The notes beneath the pieces were generated by a model. That model did not search any database, was not told the DNA's origin, and saw only the letters and a program-made list of their open reading frames with translations. Positions 17,925 to 29,087 of a stretch of 57,736 bases of DNA are shown in pieces (position 1 is the first letter of the stretch; each line of letters starts with the position of its first letter). The stretch lies in the NCBI GenBank assembly GCA_003427395.1, contig BFEA01000145.1:1679615-1737350 (forward strand), in the 5' to 3' direction. This DNA comes from Chara braunii (taxonomy: Eukaryota > Streptophyta > Charophyceae > Charales > Characeae). Position numbers and translations under genes: made by a program.

Positions 17925-19026
17925 CGTCGGTGTTGTTGTTGATGTTGCTGTTGCTGTTGTTGTTGTTGTTGTAGTTGTTGTTGTTGCTGTTGTTGTTGCA
18001 GATGTTGTTGATGTCGTCGCCATAGTTGCCTTTGTTTGTACGGTGATCGTCGCCCCTACTGCAGCTGCAGCCGTCATCCGTACCTCCCCCACCCACTCGC
18101 CCACCTCCACAAGGGCATACTCCCTCTCATCAGTACCATGCTGAGGGTGAGGCTCCCCCACCCACTCGCCCACCTCCGCAAGGGCATACTCCCTCTCGTC
18201 AGTACCATGCTGAGGGTGAGGGTCGACGTCAGCACCGGGAGTTGTCGTCTTTGTTGTTGCTGATGTTGTTGTTGTTGTTGTTGTCGTCGGTGTCGTTACT
18301 GCAATCGCTTCGCCGCCGTTATTGCTGTTGTTGTCATTGTTATTGTCACCCATCCCACCCTTCTTGTCAATCCCACCCATTCCTTGCCTGTCGTCATCAC
18401 CCATCTCACCCTTCTCGTCAACCCCACCCCTTCCTTGGCTGTCATCTTCCACAGCCACCACCTCTGCCCGACACCCCTGTTCCACCTCCAGTATTGTTGA
18501 TGTTGATATTGTTGTTGTTACTATTGCTGTATTCACTCTTGCTTTTGCTGTTGCCGCCACCGCTGCTGTTGCCACCGTTTCCACCGAATCGGATGCCAAT
18601 AACCCCCACTCCCCTTCCCACTCACCTGCGTTACCATCGCCAACTTCCCTCTCATCATCAACCTCCCACTCGCCTGAGTCATCAGTGGCGTAATCCCTCT
18701 CTCCATCACCTGCGACACCCTCATCCTCTACCTGATAGGAGAGTGCCATCAAGTTAACCCACCTCTCTCCTGCCCCCCCCCTCATGCTCGTCACTCTCAC
18801 ACACAGCAACATCACAGCTCATCTCACTTTCGGAATCCCAGCTCTCACACACAGCGCAGAGGTTTGTAAGGTAGCGGGACATGTCAAAATCATCATCCTG
18901 CTCACCGTCAGTATCCTCTGCAAGCAAGAGGTCATCTTCATTATGGAGGAGCATATCCTCTAGTGGAACTGCTCCCCGTTGTTGCTCCCTCTCCATCTCC
19001 ATCCCACACCCAGATTGCTGCGCCAT
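17733..19026 (-). pseudogene. Low-complexity acidic/Thr-rich frames of the composite repeat
   Basis: Two overlapping minus frames. The upstream one (ATG at 19026) gives MAQQSGCGMEMEREQQRG, then an acidic stretch (NEDDLLLAEDTDGEQDDDF) and Cys residues (LCAVCESWDSESEMSC); it stops near 18754. The second runs on to 17733 with Glu/Asp-rich, then poly-Thr sequence encoded by the GTT microsatellite. The acidic N-terminal part is not simple repeat and could be the start of an element protein. The Thr-rich part is probably only an open microsatellite. No known domain. Confidence 0.3.
17876..18000. repeat. (GTT)n microsatellite
   Basis: Long GTT/TTG run with GTC and GCT interruptions, followed by a 60-bp tandem duplication (18085-18145 and 18148-18208; unit CCACCCACTCGCCCACCTCC). 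Confidence 0.95.
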
Positions 19027-19029
19027 CTA

Positions 19030-19440
19030 TTGCTATTCGTTGTCGTACTTCACCGCTAGTGCTACCCCTGCCCACGCGTCATGGACGCACACGTCTTCTA
19101 CAGCAGATGCCACGTGGCAATCAAAGAGCCCCGCGCTTCTGCCGGGCGCGCGTGCAGGCCTAGCAGCCTAGGAGCACACCTCCCCAGGCACTAGTCGAGC
19201 CGAGGGAACCGGGCCTACAGGTCCATCGGCGTCAGGGTGCTAACGTTAGCGCAGCGAGAAAAGCACTACCCTCTTCACCCGCTGTTATCTTTACTTACTT
19301 GATAGTCTTGATTTACTCTTGTTCTAACTTTCCAAGACCAGCCCTTTTGCCTTTCATTTTTTCATTTAACTGGTAGTGCCCCGGTACCATTTCATCTCAA
19401 CCAAAGCTAAGGGCGGGGGCGGGAAAAATTCAGGAAAATC
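19030..19440. other. Unrecognised spacer
   Basis: GC-rich start with GCCACGTGGCA, then AT-richer sequence. No frame or repeat relationship recognised. Confidence 0.4.
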
Positions 19441-19468
19441 AGAGAGGGGCCGGAATGGGATAGAGGGA

Positions 19469-20000
19469 TCAATCTTTGTCCAGTCCTGAAAGCATAGGTG
19501 GTAATCTCTTTCCCCTTCCTCTACGTCTTCCCCCCTCCTTCTCCCCTCCTTTCCATGTTACCTTTGCAATCCAGCCTCCTTGCCCCCCACCCAGCCAGTC
19601 TTTGCAGAACTTCTCAATATTTTGTCTGATTTCATGTTTAGTGTGCAGATGCGTGATCCTTTCTTTGAGTCTTTTCCATTGGATAGAAATGTCATTTTGT
19701 ATTTGTTCTTTTATTGCATTGACGAACTCTCTTCCATCCCGGCACACGCCTTCCATTTCGATTGTGCATCGTCTCCACCAGATGACCCAGATAACCGCCC
19801 GACGTCCTATTTTAAACATATTGTCTTCAAAGAAGGTGGTTTGCTCGGGAGCCCATGCCTCACAGAGGAGCGCTCTCCAGTCCCATGGCCAAGGTTGCAA
19901 GGTACCCAGTTGTCTCCATACACGGTCCCACCACCTCCATAGCCATATTGCTGCCGGACATTGCAAGAACATGTGTTCAATGGTCTCAAGCCATTTCCGA
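19469..20000 (-). pseudogene. LINE ORF2 C-terminus, lineage A
   Basis: Open minus frame of 167 codons: FLQCPAAIWLWRWWDRVW, LPWDW-type Trp-rich stretch, KIGRRAVIWVIWWRRCTIEM, NDISIQWKRLKERITHL, FCKDWLGGGQGGWIAKVTW and a Lys/Arg-rich end. Matches the end of the plus LINE block by block (WLWRWWDRIW, IGRRAILWALWRR, WLGGPQGG). The frame is open here, so this copy is younger or less damaged than that at 2545. The RT and nuclease domains are missing. Confidence 0.82.
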
Positions 20001-20059
20001 GCTGGGAAGGATGTTGTTCATAGCTTGCACCATGGGAGTGCCAATCCCTTTTGTTCTAG

Positions 20060-20150
20060 GAGTGTCTAACGGGATTTTAACGGGGATTCAATGCCGTTTC
20101 AATGCCCTTTGAATCTTTCAACGCAGAACCCGCGTTGAATCAATTTTCGG
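20060..20150. repeat. AACGGG/GTTGAAT repeat motifs
   Basis: Clustered AACGGG, TTCAATGCC and CGTTGAATC words resembling 4080-4140. Function unknown. Confidence 0.45.
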
Positions 20151-20227
20151 ACACACAGCCCAAGTGGATGTTAGGGGTGGTGGTAAGAGCAGGCACCACT
20201 AGCACTCCGGGGAGGAGCTGTTTTTCC

Positions 20228-20394
20228 TTTGGGGAAACTACGCGGGAGTCACAAAAATGAGTTATACTTGCACTATGGCAATGTATACAACACAACTTTC
20301 TGCCCATGTAGGGTGCCCGAAGTGCAATTGCAAACTGTATCTCGCCCCATAGTGCAATTTTAACTCCTTTTTTTCACTCTACTGAAGTTACCCT
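20228..20394. mobile_element. TTTGGGGAAACT foldback MITE, shorter copy
   Basis: Starts TTTGGGGAAACTACGCGGGA, contains GAGTCACAAAAATGAGTTAT, and ends with the complementary arm (AACTCC, ACTCTACTGAAGTTACCC). A shorter, internally deleted relative of 32451-32653. Confidence 0.8.
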
Positions 20395-20601
20395 TTTTCC
20401 TTTTGTTTGCCAACATTGTTCACTTCAGGATCTCTATCAGAGGTGGTTGAAACATGACCTGAATGTTTTACACCAGTCCATCAGGGCCTTGACCTCCGAA
20501 GCAAACTTTGCACTTTGCCGGGCCTGACTGCTAGAGGAAAGTGCACTAACTAATATTTCAGCGGTACCAGTACCAGCCTACCTCAAACTGAATTGCTGTC
20601 A

Positions 20602-20606
20602 GGGTG
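20602..20606. repeat. Target-site duplication GGGTG (left)
   Basis: Identical to 29730-29734; the five bases exactly flank the TG...CA ends of the chromovirus. Confidence 0.9.
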
Positions 20607-21870
20607 TGTTGCATACCAGTGAATACTTCACCAAGTATGGGCAGAACCAAAGATCAACCAATATAGGATGAACATGTATGCAGCGGAAGTCTGAGAAATG
20701 GACTGACTCACATAGACTGAACTCNGGGCAGAACCAAAGATCAACCAATATAGGATGAACATGTATGCAGCGGAAGTCTGAGAAATGGACTGACTCACAT
20801 AGACTGAACTCACCCAAACAGCACTCAACACACAAACAATCGTGAGATGGTGGGGTCTGAAGCCATACATAGACGATGCTTCAGGCCTTGTACAACTATA
20901 CACAGATGAATGGTGGGAGGAGAGACGATGGAGGTGGGAGATATGGACAGCGCCAAATGTCACCGAGATAGAATCCAGAAGGTCACCGATATGGTAGCCT
21001 AAAATGTCATCGAACAAAATCAGAATGTCGGGGACATAAGTCACCAATGTCGGAGGTACGAAATCCTAATGTAACCGATGTCTGATCTGTGATGCCGCCA
21101 GGTATCAATCCCAACTATCTCCAATGTCTTGAATCCGGTAAGTATCACATCCTCCTACCACCGAAGTCCAATCACTGATCTCTGTACAACTCGTATCAAA
21201 AGTCTGTAGTCTGAAGAAGAAGAAGAAGAAGAAGTTTGAAGAAGAAGAGAAGAATCCGAGAGGGGCAGAGGAGAAGTGGAGGTGGGGAGAAGAGAGAGAG
21301 GGGGCGGAGGTGAGTCCTCCTGCCCGTGCCTTGCTGTCCAGATCATACCTGCGATGGCAAGGTGTGACCTTGGCGCTGCTGAAGGCCGATGACAAGGACC
21401 GGAGCTATGGACGCTCCTGCAGTTAAGTCGGCGGCTGCTCCTCTAACCTCCACTGCGCTAAACTGCGCTGAGCGCTTGCGCTATTAAACTTAGCGCAACG
21501 CTTCCTCACGGTGCGTTGCTCCGGAATGCCTGCCGAACAGACCGCCGCTGGGTACTAAGTACCGTGGTGGCCTGTTTGGCCTTGTTGCTTCGAAATAGTT
21601 CCGTGGTCTGAACCGTCAGATCCGGTTGCCGATCTGCGGTTTGAGATCGGCTTTGGGGGCGGCAGCCTGAAGGGCGCCGTCGGTGCAAACGGTAATATCG
21701 TTTGGACCGTGTCCGCTTGGGCCTGTGCGACGGGGCCTACCGGGTGGCCTTCCGCATAAAGGTCCGGCCTTTGGACTGGACCGGCTTGGACTGTCGTGTC
21801 CAGGCCTGTGGTACCCCTAGGCTTAGTGGTCGGGTCCGAAAGGGACCCGTGTGACATGCAGTATATAACA
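20607..21870 (-). repeat. Chromovirus 3' LTR
   Basis: 1264 bp including a single N and the doubled 86-bp unit. Contains a GAA microsatellite (about 21213-21252), a GCGCTGAGCGCTTGCGC segment and the recurring GGTCCGGCC/GGACCGG words. Differs from the other LTR by scattered substitutions and a shorter GAA tract. Confidence 0.93.
20639..20811. repeat. Identical 86-bp units around an N (left LTR)
   Basis: 20639-20724 and 20726-20811 are identical and separated by the N at 20725. This looks like two overlapping contig ends joined without trimming. Confidence 0.9.
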
Positions 21871-21888
21871 CACTGCCTTCCTTAAAGA
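21871..21888 (-). promoter_or_regulatory. Polypurine tract
   Basis: Minus strand TTTAAGGAAGGCAGTG lies directly before the 3' LTR. This is the expected plus-strand primer position. Confidence 0.65.
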
Positions 21889-21894
21889 ACCGAG

Positions 21895-23565
21895 CTATAT
21901 GCGAGGGCGAAGTTGTTTGTCCGATACCTGGGTGGGTCGGGTGGGACGAAATTTGTCCTTGGCAAGTCGCCAGTTCTCGTAATCAGAGAAGATGAGTGGT
22001 GCAAATGCCTGTAAGTCTGTGCGGAAGATCCAATGAGTGTCATCAGGGGCACATTGCTTGAGTGTGACTTGGCATTGCATTGGCTTGTTGCCATACTTGC
22101 GATGCGTGATGACACAGTCAACCTCCTGGTGTCCATCCATCGAGGGCGGATCCTGTGATCGTCTGCCCGGAAACTCATCCTCGGAAGGTGGCGTATACAC
22201 AACCAACTTCGATGTATGAAAAACTGGGTGCACGCGGAGGTGCGGTGGGATGGCAATCACAAAGGAAGGGCCGACAGGGTCGTCGCCTACTTCAGAAATT
22301 ACCTTCCATGGTCCAAACCATTTCGGGCGGATTTTGTGCGAGACGTCCTGCTCCAGCCTGAATTCCTCGACGATGACCCAAACAAGGTCTCCTTTGCGGA
22401 AAGGACATGAGAGTCGACGTTGGTTAGCTTGTTGCATGTGGATTTGAGCCTTTTGTATGTTCGCTCGGGCTTTGATCAGCAAGTCCCAGTACTTCTGAAC
22501 GGAAGCGGGACAGCAAGCGACATCGATGTTGATGACCCATGGTAGAAGAAGATCGACAAAGACTCGGGCTTTCTCTCCACAGTGATGCAACTCGAATGGA
22601 GTGATGCAGATTGTCGGGTGCACCGAAGTGTTATAGGCAAACTCGATGTCGGGAAGCCGGTCAACCCGCTTTCTGGTCGGGACGGATGAGTGTATGCAAC
22701 ATCATTTGATGATTTGAGCGGTTTGATGTGCTCGTTTCGACTGCCCATCTCTCTGCGGGTGCCATGAGGAACTCGACTTCATAGTCGAACTCGAGTCTGT
22801 CATGAGGGACGTCCAAAAGACTGACATAAAACGAGTGTCCCAGTCGCTCACAATGTCTTTCGGAACACCGTGGCAGGTAATCCAGCCGGTGTGCAAGAGT
22901 CGTGCGAGCTCGGGGGCTGTAGCACGATACTTGCATGGAAGAAAACGAGCGTACTTGCTCAAACGGTCAACGGCAGTGAGGATGCCGTCATCACCGAGGC
23001 GATCGCGGGGGAATGGGCCTGTAACATCCATATCAATGGAGAGGCGAGGTGCCCGAGGAATCGGCAACGGTTTCTGTTCGCCATAAGGGACCTGAGATCT
23101 ACCTTTGTTACGATGGCAAACTGCACATGACTCGATGTACCTCGTGACGTCGTGGAGGACATCGGGCCAGTGAAAACGCTGGAGGAGCCGGGCCAATGTG
23201 CGAGTCACGCCAAGGTGTGCCGAAAGTCGTGCGTCGTGGAATTCGCCAAGGAGGCGAGTTCGTAAGATGCAATCTTGGGGCACCACTAACAAGTCCTTTC
23301 CTCTCGTGTGGAGGAGTAGGAACCCGTCGGAGATACGATAGTGACCAGCCGGCGGGTGATCCGATGAAAGCTCCGCGTAGAGCGTGGAGTATGTCGGGTC
23401 GGACTTGTAGCCGTTGACGAAGTGCTGCTGCAGATCGTCGTCGAGCTGGAATGTCGTAGTCACGAGGGCACAGAAATCGGGCCGTCGTGAGAGGGCATCC
23501 GTTGCTCGGTTGGCGGGACCGGGGAAGTGGCATGGGTTAAAGTCAAACCGGTCGATGTAATACAT
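21895..23565 (-). pseudogene. Chromovirus integrase and chromodomain
   Basis: Integrates the cDNA; the chromodomain tethers it to histone marks. From 23565: ATDALSRRPDF (end of RNase H linker), zinc-binding HLGVTRTLARLL...ESCAVCHRNK, core DMDVTGPFPRD (first Asp) and IVSDWDTRFMS (second Asp). The third residue falls in WHPQRDGQSKRAH, where the usual TER is SKR, so the catalytic Glu is Lys (AAA). A TGA follows at about 22702, but the same frame continues: RVDRLPDIEFAYNTSVHPT, GDLVWVIVEEFRL, KWFGPWKV, then chromodomain EVDCVITHRKYGNKP, DDTHWIFRTDL and a tail to 21895. Confidence 0.9.
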
Positions 23566-23568
23566 CCA

Positions 23569-25124
23569 TTGGTCGATCGTGCTAGTGACCGGGTCCTACG
23601 TTTTGTGGTAGGTCAACGGATTATTATCCGTGTTCCATCGAAAACACCGACGACCGAGAAGAAAGTGGCGCCACTGTTTGAGAATGGCGATGAACGCGAG
23701 TAACTCTTTCTTCCTAGCGCCGTCGAGAGAGTTGACGAGAGGCACCTTTTGGGAGAAGCACTCGACCCGGTGCCAACTGTCCGGGTGACATTGTTCTAAC
23801 ACCGCACCAATACCGTATCAAGAAGCGTTCGTAGTCACTTAGGTGGGTAGGGTGGGGTCATAAATACGGAGGGCCGGCGCAACTTGCATCGCCGCCTTCA
23901 ACGTATTGAACGCATCACGAGCTGCGTAGCCGAACTCAAATGGTACGCTCGGGGATGGAAGTCTCGACAAAGGGGCTGCCACTTTGTAGTAAGACTCGAC
24001 GAAGCGCTGATGGTATCCAGCCAAATCCATGAAAGAGCATACGTTCGTAATGCAATGGCTTGGATCTTGTCCGCTAAGGGACAAATGCCTTTCGGCGTCA
24101 CATAATGGCCTAACTACTCAAGCTCTTGTTTGGCAAATTCGCACTTGTCGCGGTTTGCTTTGTACTTGGTTGCTCGCAAACGATCCAAAACCGCGTGAAG
24201 GTGTATTAGGTGCTCGTCAAGCGTCCGACTATAGACCAAGATATCATCGAGGTAGATGAGAACGGTACGATCGAGAAAGTCTCGAAATTCCGTTGTCATG
24301 GCTGCTTCGAAGGTTGCTGGGGCATTGGTGAGTCCAAATGGCATCACGACCCACTCAAAACGCCCATACAGTGTTTTGAAGGCGGTCTTATACCGGTCTT
24401 GAAGCTGGATTTCAATCTGGTGGTAACCCGACTTCAAGTCCAACTTCGAGAAGTACGTCGCGCCGCCATCATCGATCTGAGGGAGAGGGCCGGCGTTCTT
24501 TACGGTTTGTGCGTTAAGTTTTCTATAATCGATGCACAGCCGTAGGTCCTTGTTCTTCTTCCGGACGAAGAGAACAGGTGCACCGTATGGCGAACAACTA
24601 GGGCGAATCTAGCCTTTGTCGAGGAGGTCGTCGAGTTGTGCACGAAGCACCTCGAGTTCTTCTTTGCTCATGAGGTAGATACAGCCACGCGGAGGGACAA
24701 CACCAATCTCGATAGTAATCCCGTGACGTATGGGCCGATCCGGAACCGTTCCGGTGGGAGCCTCGAAGACGTCTCCATATCCGTCCAGGAGGTCAGTAAT
24801 ACATGGGTCCGGCGGCAACGCGGCTGGTCCGTCTGTCGAGGGGAGGGCATGTAGGAAAACAACGCCCATCTCCTCTACGTCATTCCGAGCTATGATGTCG
24901 CGAATCCTTGCGACGGAAACCACATGAAAAGCAATCGAAGTGTGAGGAGTCGTGACCGTACACAGGACTAACAATGTGCTCCGATCACGGATGTGAACGG
25001 TTCGGTCATGAAAGTTAACTGGATGGTCGGCGCTACGCAACCAAGACATGCCTAGAATCCTGTCGAACTTGGTGTCGAGGATGTCGAAAGACACCGGCTC
25101 GCATGCAAGAGGCGCAAAGTACAC
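23569..25124 (-). pseudogene. Chromovirus reverse transcriptase and RNase H
   Basis: Copies element RNA into DNA. Starts after the protease linker with LGMSWLRSADHPVNFHDRT. RT blocks: RPSCSPYGAPVLFVRKKN, DLRLCIDYRKLN, YFSKLDLKSGYHQIEI, MPFGLTNAPATFEAAM, YLDDILVYSR (intact catalytic pair), NRDKCEFAKQELE. In-frame TAG codons interrupt before IRPSC (about 24609) and after ELE (about 24117), and there is a frameshift before DLAGYHQRFVESY. RNase H reads VTTNAS followed by a stop, then YGIGAVLEQ: the first catalytic Asp of the TDAS block is Asn. A further TAG lies before DPVTSTIDQWMYYIDRF. Confidence 0.9.
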
Positions 25125-25201
25125 CGGAACGCCGTCAACGCATCAGTTAAATGACTTTTGCGTGCGGCCGCAAGTGTGACTTGCATAGGTTGCGTCTTCC
25201 T

Positions 25202-25768
25202 TCAAACACGGGGGCCGAGGCCCGCGCGGGCCATAAAGGCTTGGCTCATAAAGTTGCGAGACGCTCCGCAATCAATCAAGGCACTACAGGTGGCCTTTCC
25301 GATTTGAATGCGGATATAGAGCAAAGGGGCATCGGTTTCGACGTACCTTTGGGTGACGTACTCGTGGTCAATCTTCGCAAGATAGGAGCAGAGATCGACA
25401 ACCGCTACTCCGTCGTCCATCAATGGAGCTGGTACTGCAACGTGCAAGTAGGAGCGTAGATATGCCATCAAGGCGTTACAATGCGGCTTTGACAAGGATC
25501 CGGTCGAGGGTAGGGGCATCCAAGAGAAGTCCTCTCTCGTAAGCGAGTCGAGGTCCTCAAGCCTTGACCACGCCGTTGACTCCTCAGAAATAAGTGGCGA
25601 ATTGAACGGTTCTCTTGCCGATGGTGTACAAGTTACACATACGCTATCTAAGTGCACATGGCTAGGCTGGTCCAATGGTGGCACCAGCTGGACGACATAA
25701 TCCTCGTATGTGTCACGAGAATCATCGACTAACACATGCTCCCCGACAGTGATGTCGGTTGTTAGCAA
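25202..25768 (-). pseudogene. Chromovirus protease region
   Basis: Aspartic protease that processes Gag-Pol. Frame of 188 codons with a spacer, then YIRIQIGKATCSALIDCGAS and NFMSQAF; the active-site triad DSGA reads DCGA (Ser/Thr to Cys), as occurs in some plant Gypsy proteases. It stops after GLGPRV and a frameshift separates it from the RT frame. Confidence 0.82.
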
Positions 25769-25821
25769 GACAACCAGCTCCGGCGGAGTGTGGAGAGGCG
25801 TCGCCCCTCTCCGTGCGCAAC

Positions 25822-27640
25822 TCAGTTTCCCGAGTTAGTTGGACGGGGTACCTTTGCCTTGCCCTTATCCGGACATTGTGCAGTAGTGTGGTTTACACCG
25901 TTGCACCAAAAACAATACCCATACCGTTGTCGAAGTTCAAATACTTCCTTGGTGATGTTGTATGCTGTCCATGGTTGCTGCCCAGTCTTCGTCGCTGTCG
26001 TCCCTTGTGTCGCCTTCAAGTTGTTCTTCCGAACCCGTTTTGGACGTTTCGGCGGGAGCGCTGCGACAACTCCTCCATCACTCGAGGAGGCTGCTGCAGC
26101 GTGGAGATCAGGTGATCCGTCAACGATCACCACATTGTTATGCGCCAGCCTTTGGTAGCCTTGCTTAGCCACATATTGCGGTTGGGACTGCCTTTCGTTG
26201 GCGGCCTTGTCATCCGTTTGGATGACCAGGTTAGCACAGTCAAGGATGACCTTGAAGAGGCATAGTCGTACTCGTTGCCGAGTGCCGACCGCAGTCCTCT
26301 GCACGATCACGAAAAGAATTCGGATCGCAGGTTTGGGAAACTTAAGTCGAAACCGAGAGTGGTTACTATCTTCTACCACGTGATCGTCCAGTCTCGTGTT
26401 GACATGTTCCCTTGCGAGCTGGAGTAGACCTCGTTCATGGCTGCCTTCACTACATTTCGGACCATGAATCGAGTGTGCCACATTTGCTCGAGCTGCTCCC
26501 ACGTGATGTGCTTGTGCAGGTCGGCAATGGTGGTTCCTAGATTGGCCGCTGTTTGGTTCATGAATGCCTGTGCTCCTCCAATGAGTTGCAGGTAGAGTGC
26601 TGTCATCATCAGGTCCTCTGGCACGTGGTGGCAGGCTGCTTCGATGATGAAGGCTACCATACCAAAGCGTCTGTTTTGTTGTAATCATCAAACTTCCCGA
26701 TGTTGAAGCGTGGCATCTTGTATGCTTTCGAGGCGGCTTCTGGTCGTGACTGCAGTTTGGTGATGTCCGTCTTGATGGCGGCCACCGTGCTGCTGATTGT
26801 GGCCGGACTGGTGAAGTCACCCAGGTCGCCGATGATGGTGACGACATGGTTGATGCGCTCTCCGAGCTGCTTCGCTATGTCCGTCGTGCAGCCTGGCGCT
26901 GCCGAGGGCTTAGCCTCGATGCTGTTGACACATGTAATAGTGGATGCCAACAGTTGTTGCCGTTGTTGCTGTTGTTGCTGATGTTGTGCTGCTGCGCGGA
27001 TGGCGGCTGTCAAGTTTGAAGACTCTCTGTTGAGTCTGGCTCAGCTGCCGTTCAGTGTGCGTGTGCACAGTCTGCATCGTGTTGTTCCACATTACCGCCC
27101 TCATCATACACAGCATCAAGTTAGCCAGGTTACTCCTTTCCGCCTCCGCCGGTGTCGGATCCGCCTGCTCGTCCGTAGGCACAAAGATCATGTCTTGGAG
27201 TAGTACTGTCCACTGACTCTCATTCTGAATCAAGGACTCAGTGCTGGCGGCGTTCCGCTTGTCTCGAGCTGTTGCGTCGGCCTCAGCAGTCCACTGAGCT
27301 TGGGTTGCTGCATCATTGGCAAGCCTCTGACGTTCTGCTTCTGCTGCCTCTTGCTGTGCCTTTGCTGTGGCGACGGCATCCGTGAATGCCTGCACCCACT
27401 GAAGGTAAGCTGCCAAAGTCTCGTGGTCCCCTTGAACCGGACAGGCGGGAAGGACCCCTGTGGTGACTGGTACTGCAGCTGCTGCATTGGTACTGGATGC
27501 TGCTGGAGCCGTTCGCCTGATGTGTCATTGTTGCTGGTACTTCGGCCATGGAGGTGGCACAGTGTGGCTACGAACTGCGATCCTGGCACTGCGTCGTGCA
27601 GTGCCCCGGTGTGCTGTTCCATCAACATCAGCACGGGCTG
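25822..27640 (-). pseudogene. Chromovirus gag (frameshifted)
   Basis: Gag forms the particle and binds RNA. Pieces in several frames: an Ala/Glu/Gln-rich coiled stretch (27416-26910, AFTDAVATAKAQQEAAEAE), a Gln-rich run (AAQHQQQQQQRQQLL), KMPRFNIGKFDDYNKTDALVW (27013-26654), then EAACHHVPEDLMMTALYLQL and ITWEQLEQMWHTRF (26660-26373), typical of retrotransposon gag. A Lys/Arg-rich region follows, with a canonical knuckle CFWCNGVNHTTAQC (about 25880-25920). The start codon is not certain. Confidence 0.8.
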
Positions 27641-27721
27641 ATGTGGTACTTGGAGACCTCGGTGGTCACAGACACGGGGAGGGTAGGCAGGGTGGGAACA
27701 GGGGTAGAACAGAACAAACAA

Positions 27722-28414
27722 TCAACATACAGTCCCCTGTCCCAATGTGGACTGGACTCCTAATCAAAAGAAAAAGATGATCTTTTCCCCCCCCAAACAA
27801 TTCAATTCCAAAATAATAATAAATAATAATTAAGAATAAGAATAAATAATAAATAATGATTTAACATACGAAATTCAAATTGTCGGCAGATTAGGTGTCC
27901 GTTGAGATCAACTATGTCCGGGAGTTCACCGTTGTTAGTGAACTTCCCGGAAGTTGCAGTTCTGGGGTAAACGATTTCGGACAGTCTGCGAACTGAAAAT
28001 TTTTTCGGACAATTAGGAAAAAGGAAAAACACTCGAATTCTCGAAAAAAAACGTGAAATTTGGGGAATTTCAACCTAAAATAGTCCGATTTTCAGAAGGC
28101 CGAAGTCCGCATTGGGAATTTCAGCAATTAGGGGGGAAAAAAAATCGCGAAAATTTCGGACCTCAACCCTAATTTTCCGCGATTTCGCGGATTTTACGGT
28201 TTATGGTTACGTAAAACGCGAATTTTCCCCCAATGCGGAAAACCAAAATTATCGCAATCCTAATTCAATACCGAATAGAATACCGAATCAAAAATAGAAT
28301 GTTGCAACTTGAATCCTCGATAGCAATACAGAACTAATTCGGTAAAAGACAATTCTAATTAAGCAATAGATTCCCTAATCAGAATTACCCTGTGAGCAGA
28401 TCCACTTAATTGGT
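27722..28414 (-). other. Chromovirus 5' untranslated leader
   Basis: AT-rich sequence between the primer site and gag with repeated CGCGAAAATTT/TTTCCGCGATTTCGCGG and CCGCATTGGG/CCCAATGCGG words that can form hairpins. No coding frame. Confidence 0.6.
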
Positions 28415-28428
28415 CTGCTCCGATACCA
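28415..28428 (-). promoter_or_regulatory. Primer-binding site, tRNA-iMet type
   Basis: Minus strand TGGTATCGGAGCAG begins three bases inside the 5' LTR. It matches the plant tRNA-iMet primer complement TGGTATCAGAGC with one change. Confidence 0.88.
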
Positions 28429-28431
28429 AAC

Positions 28432-29056
28432 TGTTGCATACTTGTGAATACTAAACCAAGTATGGGCAGAACCAAAGATCAACCAATATAGGATGAACAT
28501 GTATGCAGCGGAAGTCTGAGAAATGGACTGACTCACATAGACTGAACTCNGGGCAGAACCAAAGATCAACCAATATAGGATGAACATGTATGCAGCGGAA
28601 GTCTGAGAAATGGACTGACTCACATAGACTGAACTCACCCAAACATCACTCAACATACAAACAATGGTGAGATGGTGGGGTCTGAAGACATACATAGACG
28701 ATGGTTCAGGCCCAGTACAACCATACACAGATGAATGTTGGGAGGAGAGACGATGGAGGTGGGAGATATGGACAGCGCCAGATGTCACCGAGATAGAATC
28801 CAGAAGGTCACTGATATGGTAGCCCAAAATGTCATCCAACAAAATCAGAATGTCGGGGACATAAGTCACCAATGTCGGAGGTACAGAATCCTAATGTAAT
28901 CGATGTCCGATCTGTGATGCCGCCAGGTATCAATCCCAACTATCTCCGATGTATTGAATCCGGTAAGGATCACATCCTCCTACCACCGAAGTCCAATCAC
29001 TGATCTCTGTCCAACTCGTATCAAATGTCTCTAGTCTGAAGAAGAAGAAGAAGAAG

Positions 29057-29087
<31 letters not shown>

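Noticed and set aside
17733-18815. 360-codon frame as a gene
   Set aside because: Most of it is Thr/Asn-rich translation of the GTT microsatellite and duplicated acidic repeats. Only the acidic upstream part is kept, as a weak candidate.
20639-20811. CRISPR-like direct repeat pair
   Set aside because: Only two 86-bp units with a single N between them, inside LTRs of a eukaryotic element; no spacers.
22802-26981. Plus-strand frames within the chromovirus
   Set aside because: They are antisense shadows of gag-pol.
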